NCBI GenBank assembly: GCA_946499885.1
Contig: CAMMTN010000010.1
Location: 1-59,558 of the forward strand
Direction of reading: 5' to 3'
Source: an uncultured Clostridium sp.
GTDB taxonomy: Bacteria; Bacillota; Clostridia; TANB77; CAG-508
DNA: 59,558 bases
Under the pieces are notes generated by a model. It saw only the letters and a program-made list of their open reading frames with translations. It ran no database searches and was not told the DNA's origin. Positions within the stretch are counted from its first letter, which is position 1; every line of letters starts with the position of its first letter. A program made the translations under genes and the position numbers. This document shows positions 51,846 through 59,095 of this stretch, piece by piece.

Positions 51846-51859
51846 TATATCTCACTCCT

Positions 51860-52132
51860 TTAAACTCTTTTTTGAGTTTTCCATACAAGATATGAGATAA
51901 GAGATATTTTCCAACATCTACCTATATTTATTGATGGAAAGTCATTACGCTTAAAAATAGCATAAGCCATATTCTCTCCAATCATTAAGTCCTTAGCAAC
52001 ATCTTGCACAGTTAAATTAACAAAAGGATCTGAAACTTTTTTTATTGCTTCTATCATCATTAGTTCTTTTAAATTATATTCTTTTTCTTTTGTATCAATT
52101 ATTTTACTCTCAATATTATTTAATTTATTCAT
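51860..52132 (-). CDS. Excisionase-like helix-turn-helix protein
   Basis: A small DNA-binding protein of 90 residues. The segment LTVQDVAKDLMIGENMAYAIFKRNDFPSINIGRCWKI matches the HTH_17/excisionase fold. It lies 14 bases upstream of the integrase and probably steers excision. The start at 52132 has GGAG nine bases upstream. Confidence 0.8.
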   Translation of the reverse strand: MNKLNNIESKIIDTKEKEYNLKELMMIEAIKKVSDPFVNLTVQDVAKDLMIGENMAYAIFKRNDFPSINIGRCWKISLISYLVWKTQKRV

Positions 52133-52156
52133 ATTCAATATCTCCATTATTTTTAA

Positions 52157-52585
52157 TTATTTTTCGATTTCTTTATTCTTTTTATCATTTGGTATTTCTT
52201 TTGTATATTCAGGATAACGAATTTTTATCCCTTCATAAAAGTATGGAGCATAGGAGCAAGAAAATATTTCTCCTACATTATAATTTTTAGATGATTTTTT
52301 TATTTCAGCATCTTGCTCACTATCATACATACAATTATTCCATAAACTAAATGCCATCCTTGTTACTTTTGCAGATGTATCTGTTTGCCATGGTGCCATA
52401 ATACTATCCATATTTATTTCGCCTTTTTCTATATCAAATATATTTTTAAAGTTTTTTCTAGTTTCTTCGCACATACCTAAGGTGTATGTTAAAGATGCAG
52501 AGTATACATCTACCTGTTTTTGTTCTTGTAATTTTCTTAGAGTATTTATAAAAAATAATTCGTGTTCATTATTTATAAAGTTCAT
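52157..52585 (-). CDS. DUF6075-family protein
   Basis: A 142-residue protein typical of Firmicutes conjugative and mobilizable elements. The recognisable parts are INNEHELFFINTLRKL, SLTYTLGMCEETRKNF, APWQTDTSAKVTRMAFSLWN and FSCSYAPYFYEGIKIRYPEY. The function is unknown. It lies between the excisionase gene and a DUF3846-like gene in the early module. Confidence 0.75.
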   Translation of the reverse strand: MNFINNEHELFFINTLRKLQEQKQVDVYSASLTYTLGMCEETRKNFKNIFDIEKGEINMDSIMAPWQTDTSAKVTRMAFSLWNNCMYDSEQDAEIKKSSKNYNVGEIFSCSYAPYFYEGIKIRYPEYTKEIPNDKKNKEIEK

Positions 52586-52594
52586 TGTATTACC

Positions 52595-53152
52595 TCATTT
52601 CTTATTATTTCCTACTAAGTAGGATAAAGTTAAGTTAATATTGGAAAGTACATCTACTAATTTATTTTCAAAAGTATTTTTTACTTTTGGTTCTATTGTT
52701 GTTTGTTTTGAATTGGATTCGTTATATTTAGAGCCTATATAACTTTGATTATGTATTTTTGTATCAAAGCTTTTTCTATTTAAAGCTTGTGTATACCATA
52801 TAATATTTTCCCCAGATATACTTTTAAATTCTCGCAAATTACGATCTATTTGTACTACAATAAAATCTCCTGATATATTACTAAAATCTAATAATATATT
52901 TATTGGCATATTTTTTCTTTTGGCTTTATTATGACAAATTATATATACATTTTGAAATGGTATTATTTCTAGTTTTTGCTTTATAATTGCTTTTTTTAGT
53001 TTATATACATTAGGTATAATTCTTACTTCAGGACTTAGTCCTACTTTTTTATATAGCACTCTAATTGGTTTTGTGTTATTTGCTTTTTGCTTTAGATATT
53101 GTGCATATATATTTTTATCTTTTGCTTTTTTCTTTTTCATTTTCTCCTTCAT
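52595..53152 (-). CDS. DUF3846-like element protein
   Basis: A basic protein of 185 residues. The middle part (PIRVLYKKVGLSPEVRIIPN, EIIPFQNVYIICHNKAK, ISGDFIVVQID) resembles DUF3846, a small domain common in mobile elements of Firmicutes. The last 60 residues are low in complexity. The function is unknown. It overlaps the stop of the preceding gene by one base, so the two are translationally coupled. Confidence 0.6.
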   Translation of the reverse strand: MKEKMKKKKAKDKNIYAQYLKQKANNTKPIRVLYKKVGLSPEVRIIPNVYKLKKAIIKQKLEIIPFQNVYIICHNKAKRKNMPINILLDFSNISGDFIVVQIDRNLREFKSISGENIIWYTQALNRKSFDTKIHNQSYIGSKYNESNSKQTTIEPKVKNTFENKLVDVLSNINLTLSYLVGNNKK

Positions 53153-53559
53153 TACTTATTCCCACCTTTTTTCATATTTTCAGCTTTATATATAGTTCTT
53201 AGGTTATTTTTAAAGTGGGTTATTCCTTGATTTCTTAAATGTATAACTTTATTCTTTGGTAATTTTAGTCTTTTACAAATGTCGTTTAATCTAATATTTT
53301 CAACAAATGATAGATATAACACTTTTCTTTCAAGCAATGGAACTATTTTCATTGCTAAATAGTAAGTTTCATTTGTAAAGATGTTTTCTAAATGGTTTAT
53401 TGTTACATCTGAATTGTCTACATCTTGGAAAGATTTTTGATAATAGTTATCTTCAATTATTTTAATCATTGTTTCAGCATCAATTGTTGATTGTATAAGT
53501 GAAGATAATTCCTTTTTATCCTTAGTAAATTTTAATTTCTTGTTTTTTTGATTTTGCAT
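53152..53559 (-). CDS. Sigma-70 region-4-like protein
   Basis: A 135-residue protein. The C-terminal half (LSFVENIRLNDICKRLKLPK, NKVIHLRNQGITHF) is a region-4 type helix-turn-helix as found in sigma-like regulators of integrative elements. Region 2 is missing, so it is probably not a complete sigma factor. It leads a coupled three- to five-gene early operon ending in int. Confidence 0.7.
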   Translation of the reverse strand: MQNQKNKKLKFTKDKKELSSLIQSTIDAETMIKIIEDNYYQKSFQDVDNSDVTINHLENIFTNETYYLAMKIVPLLERKVLYLSFVENIRLNDICKRLKLPKNKVIHLRNQGITHFKNNLRTIYKAENMKKGGNK

Positions 53560-53624
53560 ATTTCTAAAACTCCTTTAAAAAAATTTTTAGATTTCTAGAA
53601 ATCTTTTGTTGTTCGAACTGTCTA

Positions 53625-53745
53625 TATGATACAAGGAAATTGATAAGAAATGTATTTTTGTAAGAAAAAACATTAAAATGTAAGAAAAAATAAGAATTTG
53701 TAAGGTTTTGTAAGAAAATTGCAAAAAACGTTTTCCTTGTATTAT
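53625..53745. promoter_or_regulatory. Iterated TGTAAGAAAA boxes within an inverted repeat
   Basis: TGTAAGAAAA or TGTAAG occurs four times between 53660 and 53720 with irregular spacing. ATACAAGGAAA and TTTCCTTGTAT flank the block. It lies upstream of the sigma-like gene and past the XRE gene stop, so it is a likely operator or promoter region of the early operon, or iterons. Confidence 0.45.
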
Positions 53746-53798
53746 GCATAAAATAGCATATTACAGTAATTTTAATTTCAATTTTACGTACAAAATAA

Positions 53799-53845
53799 AA
53801 AAATACCTAAAACCTAAGTACATCTAGGTCTTAAGCATTTTTCAT
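53799..53845 (-). terminator. Terminator of the XRE gene
   Basis: An imperfect hairpin (ACCTA/TAGGT core, AAAAAT/ATTTTT outer arms) followed on the minus strand by TATTTTTTTATTTT. Confidence 0.6.
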
Positions 53846-53872
53846 TGCTTTTATAAAATTAGTTTTTATTAT

Positions 53873-54592
53873 CTATTCATTTTCAAAATCATAAGTATCT
53901 GTTATATCAAGATATAAGATATTATAGTTATTTAAACTTTCTTTTTCAGAATCTGTAATTTTTAATTTTTCTAATAACTTATCAGTAAATTCTACATCTT
54001 TTTTAGAAACAATACATTTTCTAATACTAGGTACATATTCTCCATTCGTACAATGAAATGTGCCTAGCATTAATTTATTTGTTCCTCTAGCAATATTTAC
54101 TATAATATGTGAAAGTTCAAATCGTAGGTTATTTTCTTTATAGTTTTCAAAAACAAATACTGCAATATGATGATCCGCCTGTAAATATCCTGATAAGTAA
54201 ATGAAATCCTTTTTATAATCTAGAAAATCTACTTTGCATATATCAGGTTTTGATATGAGTTTTAATCTAAATTTTGCTTTATCATATTTTTTTGATTTTG
54301 GATAGTAGGCGATATAATATAAATAGAGTATATCTGTATTAAAAGGATTAGTACTATTTTCAGTATTGATTATTTTTCTTGTAGTATTAAAGAGTTCATA
54401 TTCATAAATACCTAGTTCATTACAAATTAAATTTATTTGTTCTGCATTAGGTGTTATTTCTCCATTTTCATATCTCGCAATTGTTGCAGATGTTTTTCCT
54501 AGTACCATTGCTAAATTTTCTTGACTTAGACCTTTTGCTTTTCTAAATTTTCTAATATTTTCTCCAAATTCTTTCATATCAAAATTAGGCAT
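53873..54592 (-). CDS. XRE-family transcriptional regulator
   Basis: A 239-residue regulator. The N-terminal helix-turn-helix (about 6-65: GENIRKFRKAKGLSQENLAMVLG, ATIARYENGEITPN) is of the Cro/C1 type. The C-terminal 170 residues form an unknown domain, possibly a ligand or partner sensor. It should be the element's main repressor, of ImmR type, controlling the divergent and early promoters. I chose the ATG at 54592 with AGGTG upstream over a TTG six codons earlier. No ImmA protease gene is adjacent. Confidence 0.85.
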   Translation of the reverse strand: MPNFDMKEFGENIRKFRKAKGLSQENLAMVLGKTSATIARYENGEITPNAEQINLICNELGIYEYELFNTTRKIINTENSTNPFNTDILYLYYIAYYPKSKKYDKAKFRLKLISKPDICKVDFLDYKKDFIYLSGYLQADHHIAVFVFENYKENNLRFELSHIIVNIARGTNKLMLGTFHCTNGEYVPSIRKCIVSKKDVEFTDKLLEKLKITDSEKESLNNYNILYLDITDTYDFENE

Positions 54593-54683
54593 ATAATCAC
54601 CTACTTTCAACTTTATTTACATAATATAATTATACCATGATTTTACATTTTAATCAAATATATGGAAGTACTGTTTACATAAT

Positions 54684-54712
54684 TTGACATTTTGTTTAAA
54701 ATTTGGTACAAT
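54684..54712 (+). promoter_or_regulatory. Strong promoter in the element
   Basis: A perfect TTGACA (54684-54689), 17 bases, TACAAT (54707-54712). It is divergent from the XRE gene and drives the noncoding region that follows. Confidence 0.82.
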
Positions 54713-54894
54713 AAAGATACTATAAAGTTTAAAGAATGGCTTAAAGCTGTTTCTCAAGTTGCGATACTTGAATCAATTATGATTAATGTTCAAGCATTGC
54801 AACTGCTTGGACTTCTTGAAGTAACATTTGTTATCTTCTTTATATCATAATTGATTTTTTACTTATAGAATACATAGTAAAGGAGAATAACAAT

Positions 54895-54987
54895 ATGGAA
54901 GAAAGAGAATTTTGCTTAGATGGACGGAAGCCCAGGTGCTTAAAGTCATCTATCATGAAAAGGAGGGTTAAAATTTTTCCCTCCTAG
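54895..54987 (+). CDS. Possible 30-codon ORF with CGGA, or 15-codon frameshifted ORF
   Basis: AAAGGAG precedes ATG at 54895. In frame 0 it encodes 30 residues and ends within the AGGAGGG/CCCTCCT hairpin. Codon 11 is CGG followed by A (54925-54928). If this CGGA is read as one glycine, the frame ends at TAA (54941-54943) after 15 residues, MEEREFCLDG-GSPGA, before the hairpin. It may equally be part of a structured RNA and untranslated. Confidence 0.35.
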   Translation: MEEREFCLDGRKPRCLKSSIMKRRVKIFPS

Positions 54988-55099
54988 CTACTAATATATT
55001 GCAATACATCTAATTTTTCTATATAATCAAGTTAATTACTCTAAGCTAGTTGCAATAGTTTAGATTAATTATATAGCTTTAAATAGAAATATTTAAAGC

Positions 55100-55144
55100 A
55101 AAAACACAGGGGGTTTTTCCATATTGTTATTCTCCTGTGTTTTT
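55100..55144 (+). terminator. Terminator of the structured RNA region
   Basis: AAAAACACAGG and CCTGTGTTTTT pair across a 23-base loop, then TTTTTATTT. Confidence 0.75.
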
Positions 55145-55230
55145 ATTTACGTTAAATGTAATATTTTGTGATTTTTTAAAATTTTATGTAAATTTATATA
55201 TAGTTATGAAAAATATGCTATAAAATAACT

Positions 55231-55287
55231 ATAAAACTTACGTCAGACGCAAATTTCATTGCATCTCACGTAAGTTTTATTTTTTTG
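55231..55287 (+). terminator. Strong hairpin with T-run
   Basis: ATAAAACTTACGT and ACGTAAGTTTTAT with inner AGA/TCT and GCAA/TTGC pairs, followed by TTTTTTT. It lies 85 bases after the previous terminator and ahead of the Spo0A-like gene; it could end a very short RNA or insulate the gene. Confidence 0.75.
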
Positions 55288-55372
55288 TAAATTTTTCATA
55301 ATGTTGGTATATTAATATTACAGAAACTTTAAATACATATCTATTATTCCATAAAATGCGGGGGAAAAGTAA

Positions 55373-55747
55373 TTGATAAAAAATTGTACTAAAACAAATA
55401 ATTTAATAAGTTCTAAAAATAGTATTTTAATTTATAACATATTAAGAGATTTAGGGTTAATTCCTACACTTAAAGGAACTAAGTTTTTAAATAAAGCTAT
55501 TCAAATTGTTATAAATAGTGATAATGAATTTATTGTTTTTGAAGATGTCTATACACAAATTGCTGCAAAATATACTAACTTTAATGGTGCACAAATTAAA
55601 AATGCAATTAAGTATGCAATAGATAATAGAAATGAGCAAAAATCAATTGCTAATTTTGAAAAGATTTTTGGATATAAATATGATAGTTATTATTTTACAA
55701 ATAAGATTATTATAGAAGAAATTGCAAGAGTTATAAAATATAAATAA
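55373..55747 (+). CDS. Stand-alone Spo0A C-terminal-like DNA-binding protein
   Basis: A 124-residue protein whose residues about 18-124 follow the Spo0A effector domain: NILRDLGLIPTLKGTKFLNKAI corresponds to the ILHEIGVPAHIKGYLYL region, then VYTQIAAKYTNFNGAQIKNAIKYAID to the recognition helix region, then FEKIFGYKYDSYYFTNKIIIEEIA. No receiver domain is present. The start seems to be TTG, eight bases after GGGGG. Being carried by a mobile element, it could bind 0A boxes and alter sporulation of the host, or serve the element's own control. The assignment is by pattern only. Confidence 0.7.
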   Translation: MIKNCTKTNNLISSKNSILIYNILRDLGLIPTLKGTKFLNKAIQIVINSDNEFIVFEDVYTQIAAKYTNFNGAQIKNAIKYAIDNRNEQKSIANFEKIFGYKYDSYYFTNKIIIEEIARVIKYK

Positions 55748-55820
55748 TATTTTAGTTGTATATGGTACAAATAAATGTTATAATTGTGTAAAAAAATACT
55801 AAGTTATAGAGGAGGTAAAC

Positions 55821-56249
55821 ATGGAAATAAGAAAGACAAAATTAGAGGATTTAGATAGTGTATTTGAGTTATTAAATGAATTATACGAAAATAAAATAGA
55901 ATATTCTAAATTTACTCAAAAATTCAAAGAGAGTTTAGAAGAAAGTAGTTTCTATGGAATTGTTGCAATAGAAGAAAATAAAGTAGTTGGTGTTCTTATA
56001 TCACGAATAATCAATAGGTTAGCAAAGAAAAAAAATATACTTTTTATTGATGATTTAATTGTAAATGAAAATTGTAGAAATACAGGTATAGGAAAATTAC
56101 TAATTCAGACTGCTACTACTTATGCAATAAGTAAAGACTGTGGAGCACTAGAATTAACAAGTATGATTCAAAATATAAATGCTCATAGATTTTATGAAAA
56201 TAATGGATTTGAAAAAAGACAATATAAGTTCAAAAAAAGTCTGAATTAA
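55821..56249 (+). CDS. GNAT-family N-acetyltransferase
   Basis: A 142-residue acetyltransferase of the GNAT fold. Acetyl-CoA-binding motif A is LFIDDLIVNENCRNTGIGKLL (about 72-92; R/Q-x-x-G-x-G/A form NTGIGK), followed by LELTSMIQNINAHRFYENNGF, the typical C-terminal pattern. The substrate is unknown. GGAGG precedes the ATG. It is cargo of the mobile element. Confidence 0.9.
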   Translation: MEIRKTKLEDLDSVFELLNELYENKIEYSKFTQKFKESLEESSFYGIVAIEENKVVGVLISRIINRLAKKKNILFIDDLIVNENCRNTGIGKLLIQTATTYAISKDCGALELTSMIQNINAHRFYENNGFEKRQYKFKKSLN

Positions 56250-56352
56250 AAAATGATTATTTACAAAATACAATTAATTGAGGTGGAATATAATTTTTAT
56301 TTTTTATTAAAATATATAACAAATCAGTTAACTTTTATAATAAATTATAAAA

Positions 56353-56550
56353 AAGAAACCTACCAATATTACTGAAGATAAATGGGTAGAATGGAATAAT
56401 AATAATGTATATCTTGAGATAATTTCTATTGAAACAACAGGAGATAAATGAGCTATAAGTAATAATGAAATTATAGATAAAGCTTTTAATAAATATAAAG
56501 AAATTAGTGCAAAAATTTCATATAAACTTGAAAAATACTTAATACTTTAG
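56353..56550 (+). pseudogene. Decayed gene fragment
   Basis: Frame translation gives TNITEDKWVEWNNNNVYLEI and, after an in-frame TGA, AISNNEIIDKAFNKYKEISA up to TAG. No start or ribosome binding site is present. The rest of 56250-56670 holds no other gene. It looks like the remnant of a small element gene. Confidence 0.45.
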
Positions 56551-56670
56551 ATAATTATACTTTGTTTTGCAATTGAAGATTTAAATGAAAATAAAATAGA
56601 AATTTTATACTATTATAAGTAAAAATATAAATTGTAATACAAAATAGTAATTTGGAAGTGAGATGATTAG

Positions 56671-57177
56671 ATGTTAAAATTGGTAAAATTAGAGAAAAAA
56701 TATATACCACATTTAAATGAAATGATGGATGAATGGACTAATGCAAATGAAAAAATAATTCCTTGGGCTATTATAAGATGTGATTATCATAATATAGATC
56801 AATATATTAAAAATTTAGAAATTAAGGAAGCATATAATAATTGTGTGCCAGACTTAACATTTTTTTGTTTGGATACAGATAGAAACATATTTGTTGGTGC
56901 AGTCAATATACGACTTTATTTAAATGATAAATTATTAATTAATGGTGGTCATATAGGAGACGGAATTAGACCTAGTGAACGAGGAAAAGGTTATGGAACA
57001 CAAATGATTTCTTTGGCACTTGAAGAATGTGATAAATTAGGTATTAAAGAAGTTCTTATGTGTTGTAACAAAGAGAATATTGCATCCGCAAGAACGATTA
57101 TAAAAAATGGTGGTATATTAGAAAATGAAGTTAAGGATGATGGAGAGATCGTACAAAGATATTGGATAAAAAGATGA
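56671..57177 (+). CDS. GNAT-family N-acetyltransferase
   Basis: A 168-residue acetyltransferase of the larger GNAT type related to YkkB-like and uncharacterised clostridial enzymes. It has GHIGDGIRPSERGKGYGTQMISLALEE (motif A with RGKGYGT, about 100-118) and VLMCCNKENIASARTIIKNGG (motif B). The substrate is unknown. Ribosome binding site GGAAGTGAG. It is the last plus-strand gene of the element and ends at a bidirectional terminator. Confidence 0.9.
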   Translation: MLKLVKLEKKYIPHLNEMMDEWTNANEKIIPWAIIRCDYHNIDQYIKNLEIKEAYNNCVPDLTFFCLDTDRNIFVGAVNIRLYLNDKLLINGGHIGDGIRPSERGKGYGTQMISLALEECDKLGIKEVLMCCNKENIASARTIIKNGGILENEVKDDGEIVQRYWIKR

Positions 57178-57237
57178 TTGCAAATTAAAATTTCTTTGAT
57201 TGTATAAATTGTCACAGAATAATTAAACAATGACTAG

Positions 57238-57287
57238 AAAACTAAAGTCTATCTATTATAATTGTATAATGTATAGACTTTAGTTTT
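57238..57287. terminator. Bidirectional terminator between GNAT and mob
   Basis: AAAACTAAAGTCTAT and ATAGACTTTAGTTTT form a 15-bp stem followed by TTTTTTT; the minus strand also has a short T-run. Confidence 0.88.
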
Positions 57288-57353
57288 TTTATTTTTAAGG
57301 TAATTTTGAATTTATTACAAAATCTATACCTGTAAAATATTTTGCTTTTATTG

Positions 57354-58307
57354 TTACCTTTCAAAGTTTTTTACAAAATTATCCACTATACGTTTAAATC
57401 TATCAATTGGAAAACTAAATAGATTTTTTACTACTTGAAAAGTTTTTTCTATATAATTTTTCAGATGTTTATTTTCCTTTTTTAATTCTTCATTTGCAAG
57501 TTTTAAATTATTGTTTTCTTTTTGTAATTTTTCTACTCTTTGTATTGCTGTATACGATTTTGCTAGTTGTAATTTTAATTTATTTGTATATTCTACTAAC
57601 TCTTTATTTTGTGCTAATATCAAAGACGTATCTTTTGTGTCTACAGCCTTTATCTGTTCTTGTTCTAATTCATATTTTATATTTTCATAATTTGTTACTT
57701 GTTTTAGTGTTTCTATGTCTAAATGTTTACTATTACTTGTTTTTCCTCTTTCTAAGTTGAATCCGTTGTCTGTAATATATTTATAAAAGTTATCTTGTAA
57801 CTCTCTATAACTGTCTTTTCCTTTCCAATATTCGCTGCAAGCAATTTTGTCTATTTGTTTATTTGTTGTTTTATCTTTTTTATGAACTACTGGAACAAAC
57901 ACTAAGTGCAAATGTGGCACACTTTCGTCCATATGTACTTTTGCAGAAAGAATATACTTTTCTCCTAAGTTTTTGTAATTTGATACAAAGTGATATGCAA
58001 CTCTAAAATATCTTTTTGTTTCTTCTTCTCCTATTGAATTAAAAAAATCTTTATCTGATGTTATTATTAATTCACAAGCAACATTTGTTGTCTTTATTAT
58101 TCTACCTTGTAAATTATTTTCTTCTTGAAGTTTTTTTATTGCATTTGAATATGTAGTATTACATTGTTTTATTGAATAATTTTTACTTGATCTATTTTTA
58201 TTAATATCTTTATTTGAATAGTTTGTATTTTTTCTTTCGTTATGTTTGTATAGTCCTGCTAAATTATCTTTTTTATAATTTGCATTTCTAATTATTGCAT
58301 AACTCAT
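57354..58307 (-). CDS. mobV: MobV-family relaxase
   Basis: Nicks and binds the transfer strand at oriT. In 317 residues: conserved N-terminal MobV motif I (SYAIIRNANYKKDNLAGLYKHNERKN, about 2-27), the metal-binding motif HMDESVPHLHLVFVPV (about 128-143, the HxH pair of Mob/Pre proteins) and a long C-terminal coiled coil (about 215-300). It is shorter than plasmid MobV proteins (about 400-500). It reads away from oriT, which lies 100 bases upstream. Transfer must depend on a conjugative helper element. Confidence 0.9.
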   Translation of the reverse strand: MSYAIIRNANYKKDNLAGLYKHNERKNTNYSNKDINKNRSSKNYSIKQCNTTYSNAIKKLQEENNLQGRIIKTTNVACELIITSDKDFFNSIGEEETKRYFRVAYHFVSNYKNLGEKYILSAKVHMDESVPHLHLVFVPVVHKKDKTTNKQIDKIACSEYWKGKDSYRELQDNFYKYITDNGFNLERGKTSNSKHLDIETLKQVTNYENIKYELEQEQIKAVDTKDTSLILAQNKELVEYTNKLKLQLAKSYTAIQRVEKLQKENNNLKLANEELKKENKHLKNYIEKTFQVVKNLFSFPIDRFKRIVDNFVKNFER

Positions 58308-58399
58308 ATTGGCATTTTCCTTTTTTATATAAGATAGCCTTCGCGGGCTTAACGCAAATTAAAATACCCCCTTTGAATTTTCTTTATATAAACTTTTTT

Positions 58400-58437
58400 G
58401 AGTTTCTAACATACTAGAAACTCAGTTCCTGAGTTTC
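58400..58437 (-). other. Origin of transfer (oriT), MobV type
   Basis: On the minus strand GAAACTCA-GGAAC-TGAGTTTC is followed by TAGTATG/TTA (58416-58407), which differs by one base from the pMV158-type nick site TAGTGTG/TTA. A second inverted repeat, GAGTTTCTA/TAGAAACTC, spans the nick region. Position just upstream of mobV supports the call. Confidence 0.75.
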
Positions 58438-58439
58438 GT

Positions 58440-58880
58440 ATGGTCAGGGAAAATTCTTTTCCCCAACACCCCTTTTATTAGGTTCACAAAATATATTTAT
58501 TGAGCAAGCTCAATAAACATATTTTGCTTGTGCCTTTCTTATGTTTGCTACATTTTTTAGATAGTGCTTTTTTACGAAATAGATTTTGTAGCTTTGCTCC
58601 AAAATCCATTTCTTTCCTAAAAAATTTCTAAAGAAATTTTTTAGCTTATGTGTTTATGTACTGTTGTTAATTTCTAGTAATTTATTTTAATTATATTTTT
58701 TACTATTTATAATTTAAAACTACTTGTACTTCTCATTAATATATTGTATAATATTTTTGTAAATTTTATTGTGACTTATAAAATTATAATAAATTTGTAC
58801 ACCTTTGTATGTATTTATTATATAATTGTCACTTTAGTGTCACAAAAATATGTATACCATTTGATATAAGTGAAAAGTAA
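58440..58880. other. Noncoding region between oriT and attR
   Basis: No gene is visible. Palindromes are GGGAAAA-TTC-TTTTCCC (near 58447), an interrupted stem built on TTTATTGAGC-AA-GCTCAATAAA with CACAAAATAT/ATATTTTG-CTT-GTG (58484-58530), and CTAAAAAATTTCT-AA-AGAAATTTTTTAG (58617-58644). Such stems could be single-strand initiation sites used after transfer. Three TGTCAC-type repeats lie near the end. Confidence 0.5.
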
Positions 58881-58881
58881 T

Positions 58882-58896
58882 TCCTCATCTCCACCA
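58882..58896 (+). repeat. Right attachment core (attR)
   Basis: TCCTCATCTCCACCA, identical to the 3' end of ssrA. The flanking bases differ on both sides. Confidence 0.88.
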
Positions 58897-58960
58897 CTTT
58901 AATTATTTTTTTACTTGACTAATTACCTATGTTTATGGTATAAATATATATATTAATAAT

Positions 58961-59035
58961 GGCCCCTTGGTCAAGCGGTTAAGACGCAGCCCTCTCAAGG
59001 CTGAATCATGGGTTCGATTCCCGTAGGGGTCACCA
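58961..59035 (+). tRNA. tRNA-Glu(CUC)
   Basis: Cloverleaf with acceptor GGCCCCT/AGGGGTC, anticodon arm CAGCC-CTCTCAA-GGCTG (anticodon CTC), T arm with GGTTCGATTCC and an encoded CCA. It reads GAG. Confidence 0.93.
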
Positions 59036-59040
59036 AATGT

Positions 59041-59070
59041 AAAAAGGATGTATTTAGTTACATCCTTTTT
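59041..59070. terminator. Terminator between tRNA-Glu and mrnC
   Basis: AAAAAGGATGTA and TACATCCTTTTT pair; T-runs are present on both strands, so it serves both convergent transcripts. Confidence 0.88.
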
Positions 59071-59095
59071 ATTTAATAAGAGCTTTGTTCTCTGA

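Larger units (their letters stand above)
54719..55144 (+). ncRNA. Candidate structured RNA of about 430 nt
   Basis: No long ORF is present between a strong promoter and a strong terminator. Successive hairpins are visible: CAAGT-TGCGAT-ACTTG and CAAGCA-TTGCAAC-TGCTTG (54750-54815), TAGATGGAC/GTCATCTA enclosing AAGC/GCTT (54917-54952), AGGAGGG/CCCTCCT (54961-54987), CTATATAAT/ATTATATAG (55019-55076), GCTTTAAATA-GAAA-TATTTAAAGC (55075-55098) and the terminator stem AAAAACACAGG/CCTGTGTTTTT. I do not recognise the family. A short open frame in 54722-54850 that lacks an ATG could code a hydrophobic peptide instead. Confidence 0.45.
50472..58896. mobile_element. Integrative mobilizable element in ssrA (8.4 kb)
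   Basis: Bounded by the direct repeat TCCTCATCTCCACCA. It carries a tyrosine integrase and excisionase next to attL, a DUF6075 gene, a DUF3846-like gene, a sigma-region-4 protein, an XRE regulator, a structured RNA region, a Spo0A C-terminal-like protein, two GNAT acetyltransferases, a MobV relaxase and an oriT. No type IV secretion or replication protein is present, so it must use the transfer apparatus of another element. Confidence 0.9.

Noticed and set aside
53650-53725. TGTAAGAAAA boxes as a CRISPR array
   Set aside because: Repeats are short, spacing is irregular, and no cas genes are present.
53564-53749. 61-codon minus-strand ORF before the sigma-like gene
   Set aside because: It covers the iterated boxes, has no ribosome binding site and no protein-like sequence.
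56353-56550. TGA read as tryptophan in the gene fragment
   Set aside because: TGG is used for tryptophan in the same fragment and TGA ends the SufB-like, DUF368 and GNAT genes, so TGA is a stop here.
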